Assembly: GCF_030317115.1 (NCBI RefSeq)
Contig: NZ_JASZYF010000028.1
Coordinates: 1-64,000, forward strand
Source of the DNA: Variovorax gracilis
Lineage (GTDB): Bacteria; Pseudomonadota; Gammaproteobacteria; Burkholderiales; Burkholderiaceae_C
Reading direction: 5' to 3'
Length of the DNA: 64,000 nt
Shown: positions 1 through 9,390 of the stretch, piece by piece
Numbering within the stretch: position 1 is the stretch's first letter
Layout of the letters: each line of letters begins with the position of its first letter
The notes under the pieces: generated by a model
What the model was told of the DNA's origin: nothing
The model's database searches: none
Seen by the model: the letters and a program-made list of their open reading frames with translations, nothing else
Position numbers and translations under genes: made by a program

Positions 1-543
1 CTGCCCTGCGCCCACCATCTGCGCGATCAGGTAGAAGGCCACGACCACCAGCGTGCCCGACGCCGCGAACACGCGCACCGGTGTCTGCTCGAAGCGGAAG
101 GCCGCGACATCGGCAAAAGTGAACTTGCCCAGATTGCGCAGCCGCTCCGCCAGCAAGAAGGTCACCACCGGCCAGCCGACCAGGAAGCCGATCGAGTAGA
201 TCAGCCCGTCGAAGCCGCCCACCATCACTGCGGCAGAAATGCCGAGAAACGAGGCGGCGGACATGTAGTCGCCCGCGATCGCCATGCCGTTCTGGAAGCC
301 GGTGATGCCGCCGCCGGCGGTGTAGAAGTCGGCCGCGCTCTTGGTCTTGGCAGCGGCCCACTTGGTGATGAAGAGCGTGCCGACGACAAAGGCGGCGAAC
401 ATGCCGATGGCCGTCCAGTTGGTGGCCTGCTTTTCCAGCTGGCCGAGATCGGCACCGGCAGCCTGCACGCCGCCGGCTGCCGCCAGCAGGACCATCAGGC
501 CCAGCGCCTTTGCAGAGAGTGAGCAAGAGAGAGAGCGGTTCAT
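1..543 (-). CDS. actP: Cation/acetate symporter ActP, N-terminal part (cut by window edge)
   Basis: Sodium:solute symporter that imports acetate and similar short carboxylates across the inner membrane. Only the first 181 codons are present; the gene continues beyond base 1. The ATG at 543-541 overlaps the TGA of the preceding DUF485 gene (ATGA), so translation is probably coupled. Residues 10-30 form the hydrophobic leader typical of ActP, followed by membrane segments carrying the blocks [14 protein letters not shown] (about 73-86) and MSAASFLGI (about 94-102). The order acs, DUF485, actP is the known acetate-scavenging operon acs-yjcH-actP, which supports the name over other SSF transporters. 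Confidence 0.93.
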   Translation of the reverse strand, partial: MNRSLSCSLSAKALGLMVLLAAAGGVQAAGADLGQLEKQATNWTAIGMFAAFVVGTLFITKWAAAKTKSAADFYTAGGGITGFQNGMAIAGDYMSAASFLGISAAVMVGGFDGLIYSIGFLVGWPVVTFLLAERLRNLGKFTFADVAAFRFEQTPVRVFAASGTLVVVAFYLIAQMVGAGQ

Positions 544-848
544 TTCAGCGCCGCCTTCGCGACCTCGTCGGTCAGCCGGTCGTACTCGCCGTTGGCCCGG
601 TGGACGTAGATGCCGGTGATGACGATGGTGAACACGATGACCGCGAGCCCGATCGGCATGCCGATCGTCGTGACGCCGCTGCCCAGCCGCGTGGCAAGGA
701 ATGGCTTGTCGAAGGCAACCAGCAGGATGAAGCCGTAGTACACGACCATCATCGCCGCGGCCAGCCACCAGCCGAAGCGCGAGCGCTTCGACTTCAAGGC
801 CTGGTAGTTCGGGTCGCGCAGGATCCTGGACGTCAGATCGTTGTCCAT
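540..848 (-). CDS. DUF485 family inner-membrane protein (YjcH-like)
   Basis: Small 102-residue membrane protein that accompanies ActP in many proteobacteria; its exact role is not established. It has a soluble N-terminus with the family start ([14 protein letters not shown]), then two hydrophobic segments at about residues 28-45 and 60-82 ([20 protein letters not shown] and [19 protein letters not shown]). It starts 2 bases after the acs stop and overlaps actP by 4 bases, so the three genes form one tight operon. Length and topology are normal for the family. Confidence 0.92.
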   Translation of the reverse strand: MDNDLTSRILRDPNYQALKSKRSRFGWWLAAAMMVVYYGFILLVAFDKPFLATRLGSGVTTIGMPIGLAVIVFTIVITGIYVHRANGEYDRLTDEVAKAALK

Positions 849-850
849 CG

Positions 851-2815
851 TCAGTTCCTTTCCATGAGCTGCTCGAGCACGGCTGGGTTCTCCAGCGTCG
901 AGGTGTCCTGCGTGATCGCCTCGTCCTTGGCGATCGAGCGCAGCAGGCGCCGCATGATCTTTCCGCTGCGCGTCTTGGGCAGGTTGTCGCCGAAGCGGAT
1001 GTCCTTCGGCTTGGCGATGGGGCCGATTTCCTTGGCCACCCAGTTGCGCAACTCCGTCGCGATCTTCCTGGCTTCGTCGCCGGTCGGCCGCGGGCCTTTC
1101 AGCACGATGAAGGCGCAGATCGTCTCGCCCGTCGTTTCGTCCGGCCGCCCCACGACAGCGGCCTCGGCCACCAGCGCCGTGCAGGACACGAGCGCCGATT
1201 CGATTTCCATCGTGCCCATGCGGTGGCCCGAGACGTTCAGCACGTCGTCGATGCGGCCGGTGATGGTGAAGTAGCCGGTCTTGGCGTCACGAATCGATCC
1301 GTCGCCCGCCAGGTAGTAGCCCTTGAGTTCCGGCGGGAAGTAGCTGACCTTGAACCGCTCGGGATCGCCCCAGATGTTGCGGATCATGCCCGGCCACGGC
1401 TTCTTCACCACCAGGAGTCCGCCTTGACCGTGGGGCACGTCGTTGCCGGTCTCGTCGACGACGGCCGCCGCGATGCCCGGGAAAGGCAGCGTGCATGATC
1501 CGGGCACCAGCGGTGTCGCGCCGGGCAAGGGCGTGATCATGTGGCCGCCGGTCTCGGTCTGCCAGAAGGTATCGACGATCGGGCAGCGGCCACCGCCGAC
1601 GTGCTGGTGGTACCACTCCCAGGCTGCCGGATTGATCGGCTCGCCGACCGAGCCGAGGATGCGCAGGCTGGTCAGGTCGTAGCTCCTGGGATGCACCGCC
1701 TCGCTGGCCTCGGCCGCCTTGATCAGCGAGCGGATGGCGGTAGGCGCGGTGTAGAACACGCTGACCTTGTGGTCCTGGATCATCTTCCAGAATCGGCCCG
1801 CGTCCGGGTAGGTGGGCACGCCTTCGAACACCACCTGCGTCGCGCCGATCGCCAGCGGGCCATAGGTGATGTAGGTGTGGCCCGTGACCCAGCCGATGTC
1901 GGCGGTGCACCAGAACACATCCTCGTCCCTCAGGTCGAAGGTCCAGGTCGTGCTCACTGCCGCCTGCACCAGGTAACCACCGGTCGAATGCTGAACGCCC
2001 TTGGGCTTGCCGGTCGACCCGGAGGTGTACAACAGGAACAGCGGGTGTTCCGCACCCACCCATTCGGGCTCGCAGGTGTCGCCCTGCTTTTCCGTCTCCT
2101 CGTGCATCCAGCGGTCGCGCGAAGCGTCCCACGCGATCTGGCCGCCGGTGCGCCGGTAGACGATCACGTCCTTGATCGACTCGCAGCCACCGAGCGTCAT
2201 CGCTTCCTCGACGATGGCTTTAAGTGGCAGCTGCTTGCCCCCCCGCAATTGCTCGTCGGCCGTGATCACCATCACCGCGCCGGCGCCTGCGATGCGATCG
2301 CGAAGGCTTTGCGCCGAGAAGCCGCCGAAGACCACCGAGTGCGTGGCACCGATGCGCGCGCAGGCCTGCATGGCGACCACGCCCTCGACGCTCATCGACA
2401 TGTAGATGACGACACGGTCGCCCTTCTTCACGCCCCGGGCCTTCAGCGCATTGGCCAGGCGGCAGGTGCGCGCCAGCAGGTCGCTGTAGGTGACGCGGCT
2501 GACCTGGCCGTCGTCGGCCTCGAAGAGGATCGCCACCTTGTCGCCCCGACCGCGCTCGACATGGCGGTCCAGGCAGTTGTAGGACGCATTCAGCGTGCCG
2601 TCCTCGAACCATTTGAAGAATGGCGCGCCGCTTTCATCGAGCGACTGCGTGAACGGCGTCTTCCAGCTCACGAACTCGCGAGCCAGACGTGCCCAGTAAG
2701 CACCGAGATCGACGTCTGCCTCGGCCACCAGTTTCAGGTAGGCCGGCATGCCGGATACGTGCGCGCCCTTCATGGCGGCGTCTGGTACCGGATAGTTAAT
2801 CGCTTCTTCGCTCAT
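851..2815 (-). CDS. acs: Acetyl-CoA synthetase
   Basis: AMP-forming enzyme that converts acetate, ATP and CoA to acetyl-CoA in the cytoplasm. I place the start at ATG 2815 ([10 protein letters not shown]), giving 654 residues, because AAGGAG lies 6 bases upstream; an in-frame ATG 33 bases further out has no such site. Visible motifs are the AMP-binding loop [11 protein letters not shown] (about residue 265), the QTETGGHM block, [14 protein letters not shown], and the C-terminal SGKIMRR, whose lysine (about residue 618) is the site acetylated for control in this family. It is the first gene of the acs-DUF485-actP operon. Confidence 0.97.
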   Translation of the reverse strand: MSEEAINYPVPDAAMKGAHVSGMPAYLKLVAEADVDLGAYWARLAREFVSWKTPFTQSLDESGAPFFKWFEDGTLNASYNCLDRHVERGRGDKVAILFEADDGQVSRVTYSDLLARTCRLANALKARGVKKGDRVVIYMSMSVEGVVAMQACARIGATHSVVFGGFSAQSLRDRIAGAGAVMVITADEQLRGGKQLPLKAIVEEAMTLGGCESIKDVIVYRRTGGQIAWDASRDRWMHEETEKQGDTCEPEWVGAEHPLFLLYTSGSTGKPKGVQHSTGGYLVQAAVSTTWTFDLRDEDVFWCTADIGWVTGHTYITYGPLAIGATQVVFEGVPTYPDAGRFWKMIQDHKVSVFYTAPTAIRSLIKAAEASEAVHPRSYDLTSLRILGSVGEPINPAAWEWYHQHVGGGRCPIVDTFWQTETGGHMITPLPGATPLVPGSCTLPFPGIAAAVVDETGNDVPHGQGGLLVVKKPWPGMIRNIWGDPERFKVSYFPPELKGYYLAGDGSIRDAKTGYFTITGRIDDVLNVSGHRMGTMEIESALVSCTALVAEAAVVGRPDETTGETICAFIVLKGPRPTGDEARKIATELRNWVAKEIGPIAKPKDIRFGDNLPKTRSGKIMRRLLRSIAKDEAITQDTSTLENPAVLEQLMERN

Positions 2816-3152
2816 TGCATCTCCTTGCGCGGGACCGGCGTGGGTCAATCAGTCAAACGCTGAAGGCCGCACGCCGACAGTCCTACCCTGCGCTCACCCT
2901 GTGCTCGAGTCTGTGCGCTAGCACACCAACGGGGGCGCCTGCCGAGAGCTGCTTGCGATTGGTTCTGTGCTCAAGGGCGTCGGTCTCATCGCTTTCTGTA
3001 TCGTCGCAATCGCCTTGGATTCGAAGCCGACCCTTCGGAGCGCGACAGAACCTCGGCGCCGCTGCACGCTTGGCAGATTCGCAGTTGAACCGGTTCGGCA
3101 GCGCCCGGTGCCAACTGGTGGCGACGATGGGGGAACGTAGCGGTACGTCGTT
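2816..3152. other. Intergenic stretch upstream of acs
   Basis: 337 bases between the acs start and the end of the glucan debranching pseudogene. It must hold the acs operon promoter, but I see no convincing -35/-10 pair, repeat or small gene. Confidence 0.5.
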
Positions 3153-5305
3153 TCACAAGCGCAAATCAATCTGCAGGAGATCCGCCCCTGACTGCCGCGA
3201 GACCGCCGCCTGCACATTGCCGCCCCTGCGGGACAAAGTGAGGTCGACAGCGCCTTGAGGCAAGCGCAGGTCGCGCAGCACGAGCGCATCGATCTCGCCG
3301 GGCAGAACCGGTTGCTCCACCACAATGCGTCCGTGCATGGCGTCAATGTCGATGCCCAGGCAGCCCTGCAGCAGCATGAACACCGAGCCGGCGGCCCAAG
3401 CATGGGGCAGGCATGCCGCCGGATAGGAGACCGGCGCCTCACTAGTCACCCTTGCGAAACCGCAAAACAGTTCGGGCAGGCGCATGCCCACCTGGCTGGC
3501 ACATTCGAACATCTCGCTCGTCAATCGCGCCGTGCTGTCCCGCTCGCCGTAGCGCGCCATGCCGGCAGCGCACAATGCCACGTCGTGGGGCCAGACGGAC
3601 CCGTTGTGGTACGACATGGGGTTGTAGCGAATGGCCTTGGACGACAGCGTGCGCAGGCCCCAGCCCGACTCGAGGCCGGCAGCGAGCAGTTGGCGCGCTA
3701 CGGCTCGGCCGCGCTCGGCGCCTGGCAGTCCCATGTACAGCAAATGCCCTGGGTTGGAGGCATAGACGCGACACGGCGCACCGGCACCGTCCAGCGCCAG
3801 GGCGTAGAACTGCATGTCTTCCTGCCAGAAGCGTGCCTCTACCCGCTCCCGCCAGGCCTCGGCCGCCTCCGCGTACGGTGCAACTGCCGTGTCGTGCCCC
3901 AGCCACTCCGCCAGCAGCGCCATTCCCTGCAATGCAGCGACCGCGTAGCCTTGAACTTCGACCAGCGCAATTGGCCCTTCGGGCGTGCGCCCATCCTCGT
4001 GGAAGATGGCGTCGTGGCTGTCCTTCCACCCCTGGTTGGCCAGACCGGAAGCCTGCGCACGTGCGTAAGTCAGAAATCCGCCATGCCGATTCGCATTGCC
4101 CAGAATCCAGGCGGTCGCTGCCACCAAGGCAGGCCACAGCTCCACGATGAAGGAACGATCCGCCGTGCGCCGGGCATAGGCAGCCGCCAGCGCAACGAAC
4201 AGCGGCGTTGTGTCCACGCCGCCGTAGTAGCGGCCGAAGGGCAGTTCACCCATCGCCGTCATTTCGCCCTTGCGCAGTTCATGCATGATCTTGCCGGGCT
4301 CCGCATCGTGAAAGGCCGACGACTCGCGAGCCTGATGACTGGCCAGGTAGGCCAGCACGCCACGCGCCAGGGATGGCTTGAGCCACAGGGTCTGTAGCGC
4401 GGTAATGATTGCGTCGCGTCCGAAGGGGGTGGAGAACCACGGAATGCCAGCATAGGGATAGGGCCCGGTCGGAAGTGCAGTGGTCAGCAACGCAAGGTCG
4501 GCTTCCGAGCGATCCAGCCAGGCCTGGAACTGGCGGGCGGAAGTCCGCACGCGCGCACCGGCGCGCTGACGAGTGCGCATGCTGCGCCGTGCAGCAGCGC
4601 TCGCGGCCCGAAACTGCGCGCGCGTCGGTGCCAGCGCAGCCGGGCCGATGTCGACATACAGGACAACATCCTCGCGACTGTTCAGGACAAGGTCGAAGCG
4701 GCAGCACTTCTCGTCGATGGCTGTGGGCTGGATCGAGAACACCACGCGCGTTCGCCGCTCGACGCCATCCAGCCCTCGGTATCCCAATTCGACCTCCTTG
4801 CTCTGCACCTTGGCGGGCAGAAATTCGCCCCGCGCTCCCCGCGCACCTCGAAGGTGTCGCTGAAATCGGCACCGTAGCCCACGGTGAGCTGCAACCGTGT
4901 GACCGCTATGCCGTAGTTCCTCAAGGTGATGCTCTCGCGTAACAGCCCGTCCCACTGGAGGCGTCGCCGCTCGATGTGCACCACCCCCTGCGGCAGGGAT
5001 TCGTCCCCCAGCGGGGGCAGCGGTCGGTTGGTGGCATGCGCGGTGAAGAACACGTTGTCACGGCTGACCGCGCTGGACAGCAGGGTCGGCCGTTCGCCTC
5101 CCAGCACCAGGTAGAAGCACGACAGCAGGCGCGTATCCTCCAGAAAGAAGCCATCGCCCGAACCCGCAATGTCGCCATAGGTGTCAGCAACCACGAAACT
5201 GTCGCCGTCCTTGAGGACGTGGAGATGATCGGGCGTGCGCGGTACCGATGCGTTCGACATTGCGCTCTGAGGGTGCGGCACTCCATGCGGATGGGGCGAG
5301 TTCAT
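3153..5305 (-). pseudogene. Amylo-alpha-1,6-glucosidase / glycogen debranching-type protein, frameshifted
   Basis: Glucan-acting protein with an N-terminal debranching-enzyme domain (about residues 25-220) and a C-terminal six-hairpin glycosidase barrel. Barrel blocks seen are AGIPWFSTPFGRDAIIT, GELPFGRYYGGVDTTPL and GWKDSHDAIFHEDG. The gene is 2153 bases, one short of a multiple of three. Reading shifts at a run of four C (4828-4831; GGGG on the coding strand): upstream frame ...FEVRGERG, downstream frame GEFLPAKVQSKEVELGY. One extra base there would restore about 717 residues. The start at 5305 overlaps the stop of the glycosyltransferase gene (ATGA). It may be a true frameshift, programmed slippage or a sequencing error; both halves look otherwise well preserved. 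Confidence 0.85.
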
Positions 5306-6360
5306 GCCACCTCGCTCTCGTGCAGTCGGCGGTTGCCAACGAGTTGCCAATACAGGCGAGCGTAGCGATTCGCCATCGCCTGCGCAGTGAAGCGCTCATC
5401 GAACGCTCGGCGCACGCGCGTGCGCGACAGCTCTCCGATACCGTGCACTGCCTTCACGGCCCCAGCGATGTCGTCGACGATGAGACCCGAGACGCCGTGC
5501 TCCACCACCTCTGGGACCGAACCGCAACGCCAGGCGATGACGGGTGTGCCGCACGCCATCGCCTCGATCATCACCAGGCCAAAAGGCTCGGGCCAGTCAA
5601 TCGGAAACAGCAACGCCCGCGCGCCACCCAGGAAGGCACTCTTCTCGGAGTCGCCGATCTCGCCGACGAAGTCGATCAGCGGGTGGCCCAGAAGGGGCCG
5701 GATGCACTCGTCGAAGTAGGCGCGATCTACAGCGTCCACCTTGGCCGCAATCTTCAGGGGTACACCGGCCGCCTTCGCGATTTCGATCGCCCGATCGGGT
5801 CGCTTCTCCGGCGAAATTCGCCCCAAGAAGGCGAGGTAGCCCCCTAGAGTCCGTGGACTGAACTGGTAGTGATCAGGCAGCATGCCGTGTTGCACCGTGG
5901 CGTACCAGTTGGCATCCGGCAGCGGGGCGCGCTGGCTGCTGGAAATGGAGACCAATGGATACGAATGCCACCGTGCATAGACGCCGCGCAGGTCATCGAT
6001 ATCGAGCCGACCATGCAGGGTCGTGAGCGTGCGTTCCGACATGTCCTCGAAGAAGGGAAAGTGGATCAGGTCGACGTGAAAGTGAATGACGTCAAATGCA
6101 TCCGCACGCCGTCGCACCTCGTGAATCATGGTGAGGTGGCTGGCCAGATCCGAGTTCAGGCGCCCGCTGTCCAGGCGAAGCGGCCGGGCACGTGTAGCGA
6201 CCAGCGTGGCCTTGGTCTGTGTCTCGCCGGCGGCGAACAGCGTGACCTCGTGACCCTGATCGACCAGAGCATCCGTGAGATGGGCCACCACCCGCTCCGT
6301 GCCGCCATACATTTTCGGCGGCACCGCCTCGTACAACGGGGCCACCTGTGCAATCCTCAT
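5302..6360 (-). CDS. Glycosyltransferase family 4 (GT-B fold)
   Basis: Predicted retaining nucleotide-sugar glycosyltransferase of 352 residues, cytoplasmic. The N-terminus has the acceptor-site start MRIAQVAPLYE and GGTERVVAHLTDAL; the C-terminal half has GRISPEKRPDRAIEIA and the EX7E-type donor-binding block EPFGLVMIEAMACGTPVI followed by GSVPEVVEHG. The ATG at 6360 is chosen because homology begins there; the upstream 38 codons in the same frame look non-coding. It overlaps the following debranching gene by 4 bases, so the two probably act together on an alpha-glucan or related storage or surface glucan. Substrate cannot be read from sequence. Confidence 0.9.
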   Translation of the reverse strand: MRIAQVAPLYEAVPPKMYGGTERVVAHLTDALVDQGHEVTLFAAGETQTKATLVATRARPLRLDSGRLNSDLASHLTMIHEVRRRADAFDVIHFHVDLIHFPFFEDMSERTLTTLHGRLDIDDLRGVYARWHSYPLVSISSSQRAPLPDANWYATVQHGMLPDHYQFSPRTLGGYLAFLGRISPEKRPDRAIEIAKAAGVPLKIAAKVDAVDRAYFDECIRPLLGHPLIDFVGEIGDSEKSAFLGGARALLFPIDWPEPFGLVMIEAMACGTPVIAWRCGSVPEVVEHGVSGLIVDDIAGAVKAVHGIGELSRTRVRRAFDERFTAQAMANRYARLYWQLVGNRRLHESEVA

Positions 6361-6464
6361 GTCGTGGCTCCGATCCAGTCGTCGTGGGTGATGGTGACGT
6401 GGGTCGGGCCCAGGGTGGCCAGCACATGGCCCCACCAGGGCAGATCGAGCAGACTGAGTTGCAT
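6357..6464 (-). pseudogene. N-terminal remnant of a fatty acyl desaturase
   Basis: A 35-codon frame, MQLSLLDLPWWGHVLATLGP then THVTI and an unrelated tail THDDWIGATT. The first 25-28 residues resemble the start of bacterial delta-9 acyl-CoA desaturases, where LPWWG...THxTI precedes the first histidine box HRHQAHR; that box and everything after it are missing. The stop codon overlaps the start of the glycosyltransferase (ATGA), so this stub may now act as a leader peptide coupling translation of the glycosyltransferase. The assignment rests on memory of the family start and needs a search. Confidence 0.5.
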
Positions 6465-6776
6465 CAAGGTCCAATCAAGGTTGCGCGACCACTCCAGATG
6501 GACGGCAATGTCCTATCCACGATGCTGGTCTGCCACGAGGGCAAGCGTCTGTGCGCCACCGCACGGTGAATCCATTTGCCGCCGCCTTCAGTCCTTTGGC
6601 GTGCTACCGTACAGACCCGGTGGGCGCTTGAGCGCAAGCTGTGCGCTTGCCGGGCGACTCGCGCGCCTCGCCGGACGCCATGCTTGCATCTTCTGAGTTG
6701 TTGCCCGTCGTTGTCTAGGAGTCACAAGACGCGTAGCTGAACCGAATCACACGTAGAAGTACGGACTGAGGAAATC
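6465..6776. other. Intergenic stretch, nothing recognised
   Basis: 312 bases between the desaturase remnant and the next rightward gene. Frames are short and no motif, repeat or RNA structure stands out. Confidence 0.4.
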
Positions 6777-6974
6777 ATGGTCAAGAAGATTCAGCTAAAT
6801 GACGAGCAGTGGACGAAGCTGGTCACTCTGGCCAGCCTTTCGGGCAGGGAGGCCAAAGTCGAATCGAGTCATTTTTCGGGTCGCCTGAGCTCACATGGGT
6901 TGGTATCTCGAGACCACAGAGGCCGCGAGTGCCTAACCGAACAGGGAAAGCATCGCCTGAGTCAAGGACGATAG
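6777..6974 (+). CDS. Small hypothetical protein, winged-helix-like C-terminus
   Basis: 65 residues starting MVKKIQLNDEQWTKLV. The ATG is preceded by GAGGAAATC, a usable ribosome site. The second half reads LSSHGLVSRDHRGRECLTEQ and then GKHRL, the pattern of a recognition helix and wing end (LxxxGLVxRDxxGxxxLTxxGxxRL) common in small MarR- or DUF-type DNA-binding proteins. No family can be named. No co-directional neighbour is close enough for an operon. Confidence 0.5.
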   Translation: MVKKIQLNDEQWTKLVTLASLSGREAKVESSHFSGRLSSHGLVSRDHRGRECLTEQGKHRLSQGR

Positions 6975-7131
6975 CCTTGGTTCGACGGACGCCGTTGAGA
7001 ACGCGTCTGGTCCAATTCAGTCGTTCCAATGTACGTTCGCGTACAGACCGGCTCCCGCAGGTTGCGGATGCTTAACGCTCACGGCCGTTGCAGCAGCCTT
7101 CGGTCGGTGCAAACCAAGCTCAGGAGTGGCG

Positions 7132-7452
7132 ATGCCGATGCAACTACTCGAGCGCCTCAACTGCGCTCAACTTCCGATGGACATCGACGAGGATGACGAC
7201 ATTGAAAAATGCCGGGTGCTTCGTGCTGCCAGGCTCATAGAGGCGGATATCCCACCCGTCCTGCATCTGCGAGGCCGAACCAGCTATGCTGGGCATGCCA
7301 CTGTGATGTGCGTGACTGCGAGCGGCAAGGCAGCGGCGGGAACGCGCAGCCGCGCGCTGGCGGGTTTGGCGGGTTTGGCGGGTTTGGCGGACAACTTTCC
7401 TCGAACCGTCAAATCGGTGGAACCGTCGCGCAAACCGGCCCCGGGCGACTAA
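7132..7452 (+). CDS. Hypothetical protein with acidic N-terminus
   Basis: 106 residues. The start ATG at 7132 follows AGGAG with 5 bases between. The first 65 residues read like a conserved small protein (MPMQLLERLNCAQLPMDIDE, then KCRVLRAARLIEADIPPVL and a segment ending VMCVTASGKAA). The C-terminal third is low-complexity and contains a 9-base tandem repeat that encodes LAG three times. The opposite strand is also open here, but its frame has no plausible start signal. Function unknown. Confidence 0.5.
   Translation: MPMQLLERLNCAQLPMDIDEDDDIEKCRVLRAARLIEADIPPVLHLRGRTSYAGHATVMCVTASGKAAAGTRSRALAGLAGLAGLADNFPRTVKSVEPSRKPAPGD
7359..7390 (+). repeat. 9-bp tandem repeat, about 3.5 copies
   Basis: Unit ggcgggttt at 7359-7367, 7368-7376 and 7377-7385 plus a partial copy. 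Being a multiple of three it changes length, not frame (LAG repeats), in the hypothetical protein at 7132-7452. Confidence 0.85.
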
Positions 7453-7595
7453 CGCTGAACATGAGGGGCAGAGGTCGGAAGATGACCATCCAAGTGAAGC
7501 CGGACCGCCGCGTCCGACTGGTCGGGCGGCGCCGAAATCACGATGGGAAGATCGTTCGGAGGGGTCGCACGGTGGCCGGGGCGTCCCCCTGGTGA

Positions 7596-7622
7596 TCGAA
7601 AAAGCGCCAGGCGCTTTTTCGA
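7596..7622. terminator. Perfect 13-bp palindromic hairpin, bidirectional terminator
   Basis: Arms tcgaaaaagcgcc (7596-7608) and ggcgctttttcga (7610-7622) around a single base. Each strand carries five T in the descending arm. It lies 18 bases past the stop of the leftward secreted repeat protein (7640) and 143 bases past the rightward gene ending at 7452, so it can serve both. Confidence 0.75.
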
Positions 7623-7639
7623 CCAAGTACCGACAACGA

Positions 7640-8056
7640 TCAATTGGTGGCGCCGGCTTGCTTCTTCGCGGCCGCCTTGGCATCGCGCGCACCAACCCTG
7701 GCCTGACCCGCATTCGCGGCCTTGCCCCCGCTGGCCTCAGGATTGAGTTCGGGAGTGTTGGCCAGGTCGCCCACCGGCTTCTTCGCCATGCCCTGGGGTT
7801 TGGCGTTGGCCCGATTCTGGCCCGCAGTGGCCGCCTTGCCCCCGCTGGCTTCAGGATTGAGTTCGGGGGTGTTGGCCAGGTCGCCAGTGGGCTTCTTCAC
7901 ATTGCCTTGGGGTCGCGCCTCCACCCTGGCTTGAGCGCGATTTTGGGCTTTGCTGTTCGTTACAGGTTGTTGCTCCGACGATGTTCCCGCCGGATTTTGA
8001 GCATAGGCGCCTGCCGCGAACAGGCCGGTGAGCATGACTGCGAGAATTTTGGTCAT
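7640..8056 (-). CDS. Secreted protein with two tandem 38-residue repeats
   Basis: 138 residues. The ATG at 8056 opens a clear Sec signal peptide (MTKILAVMLTGLFAAGAYAQ, cleavage after AYA about residue 19). The mature part is hydrophilic, rich in Ala, Gln, Asn and Lys and without cysteine. It holds two copies of a unit PQGxxKKPxGDLANTPELNP followed by EASGGKAA (starts about residues 49 and 87). A second gene at 44654 has the same leader and a related mature region, so the window holds two paralogues. Probably periplasmic; function unknown. The intervening earlier in-frame ATG at 8164 lacks a leader and is rejected. Confidence 0.8.
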   Translation of the reverse strand: MTKILAVMLTGLFAAGAYAQNPAGTSSEQQPVTNSKAQNRAQARVEARPQGNVKKPTGDLANTPELNPEASGGKAATAGQNRANAKPQGMAKKPVGDLANTPELNPEASGGKAANAGQARVGARDAKAAAKKQAGATN

Positions 8057-8528
8057 TGCATGTCCTTGGGAGTTGGAGGTCGATTCGCCTCGCCATCGGC
8101 AGATGGCTAGAGCCAAACGATGACCTTGGGCCTTTGGTTGACATTGATTCACGACGGCCGCCACCTACCTGATGATCGCCGGCACCGACACACGCTTCTG
8201 GCTCGTTTCTTCCAAGAGCGAGGAACGGTCCTGGTGGCGGCGACGAGGACGATTGCATCGTCATGCGAACGGAGCGTGGCACGTGTTCGTACGTGCCGGC
8301 TCAGCAGGCCACCCCTCTGTCGATCCGTTCGGTTATTCGGTGAACGCGAGGCGTTGCAGCGGCAAGACAACCGTTGGGCGAGTCCGTGCCTCGAGGGCCA
8401 ATGTCAACGCGTCGATCGCGCACCACGACGAACGTCCGCGACTCGCATATTCTTGGACGATCTGCCGTTGCGAAGAGAGGGCGCGCGCAATAAACTCCAC
8501 GCCCGGTCGCTGGGAGCAGGAAACTTCT
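8057..8528. other. Intergenic stretch, no supported gene
   Basis: 472 bases between divergent genes. Frames on both strands lack start signals or recognisable content. The promoter of the secreted repeat protein must lie in its left part. Confidence 0.4.
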
Positions 8529-8813
8529 ATGGGCAGCACCTTCGTGTTTGTGTGGAGGCGGATCAACCGTAACAACTGGCACAAGAAAAGGGTGCTGGCG
8601 GACGACTTGAACGCGGCCATGGCCGGTCTGCACGTCCACCTTTCGCATCGCTCCGACTACCCGAGGGAGGTTGTCGTCGATCATCCTGTCCAGGAGATTC
8701 TGGCGGACCATCTGGTGCATCGCCATAGCCTTACCCAGGTGCAGTCACCGTTTCGTATCGAGCATGACAACCAGGCATATCCGGTCGGGCACTTCCCTCA
8801 GACTACCTGGTAG
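8529..8813 (+). CDS. Hypothetical protein, 94 residues
   Basis: Starts MGSTFVFVWRRINRNNWHKK. The ATG has AGGA 8 bases upstream, and the first 36 codons end almost always in G or C, as in true genes of this genome. The second half is richer in histidine and less biased. No domain is recognised. It could be a decaying gene or a chance frame. Confidence 0.35.
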   Translation: MGSTFVFVWRRINRNNWHKKRVLADDLNAAMAGLHVHLSHRSDYPREVVVDHPVQEILADHLVHRHSLTQVQSPFRIEHDNQAYPVGHFPQTTW

Positions 8814-9390
8814 GCCATTCCGTCAAGCACTCCCCCCGTTTGGTAACGGCCGCTTGACCAAGGAACTGTCACCTCGCTCTCGCAGGGTGATCGCGGTTAC
8901 TCCCGGTCCCGACGGTTGCACGTCTCAGTCGCGAAGTCGCGGCGGGAAGATGAAGTCGGCAGGCCCGCGGCGGCGCTTTAGATGTCGGCGCAGGACGTCA
9001 GGTCAGCCGCCGCCGCAACCGCTTCTCTACGGGCTGAATGTCAAGGCCCTTCATGGCGGCCGATTGCCAAGACTGAGCGATCAATGGTCGGGAACCGGGG
9101 TGGTGCGAGTTCGTTGCGGACGCGCTTCGGTCTGTGCGGGTCGCGGACCCGGCACCTCATGCTCTATGCGCACGGCGCTCGTCTTTGTCTCGTGGGATGC
9201 GATCCCGCAAACAGGCTTGAAGCGACCGGCATCGCCGGGGGACGACTCCGAAGGCAAGACAGCTTTTGATGGACCGCTCTTGCCCGTCACGACAGATCGA
9301 CCGATCAGAGCGAGACGTTCCTTGCAGGTGCTGGCGGGTGAACTGGCGAACGTTCGATGACAAGGACGAAAGCGCCATGGACTTGCCAGG
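8814..9390. other. Intergenic stretch, nothing recognised
   Basis: 577 bases with short overlapping frames on both strands, weak codon bias and no repeat or hairpin of note. Confidence 0.4.

Noticed and set aside
8301-8726. Leftward 141-codon frame opposite the 94-residue hypothetical gene
   Set aside because: No ribosome site and weaker codon bias than the rightward frame.
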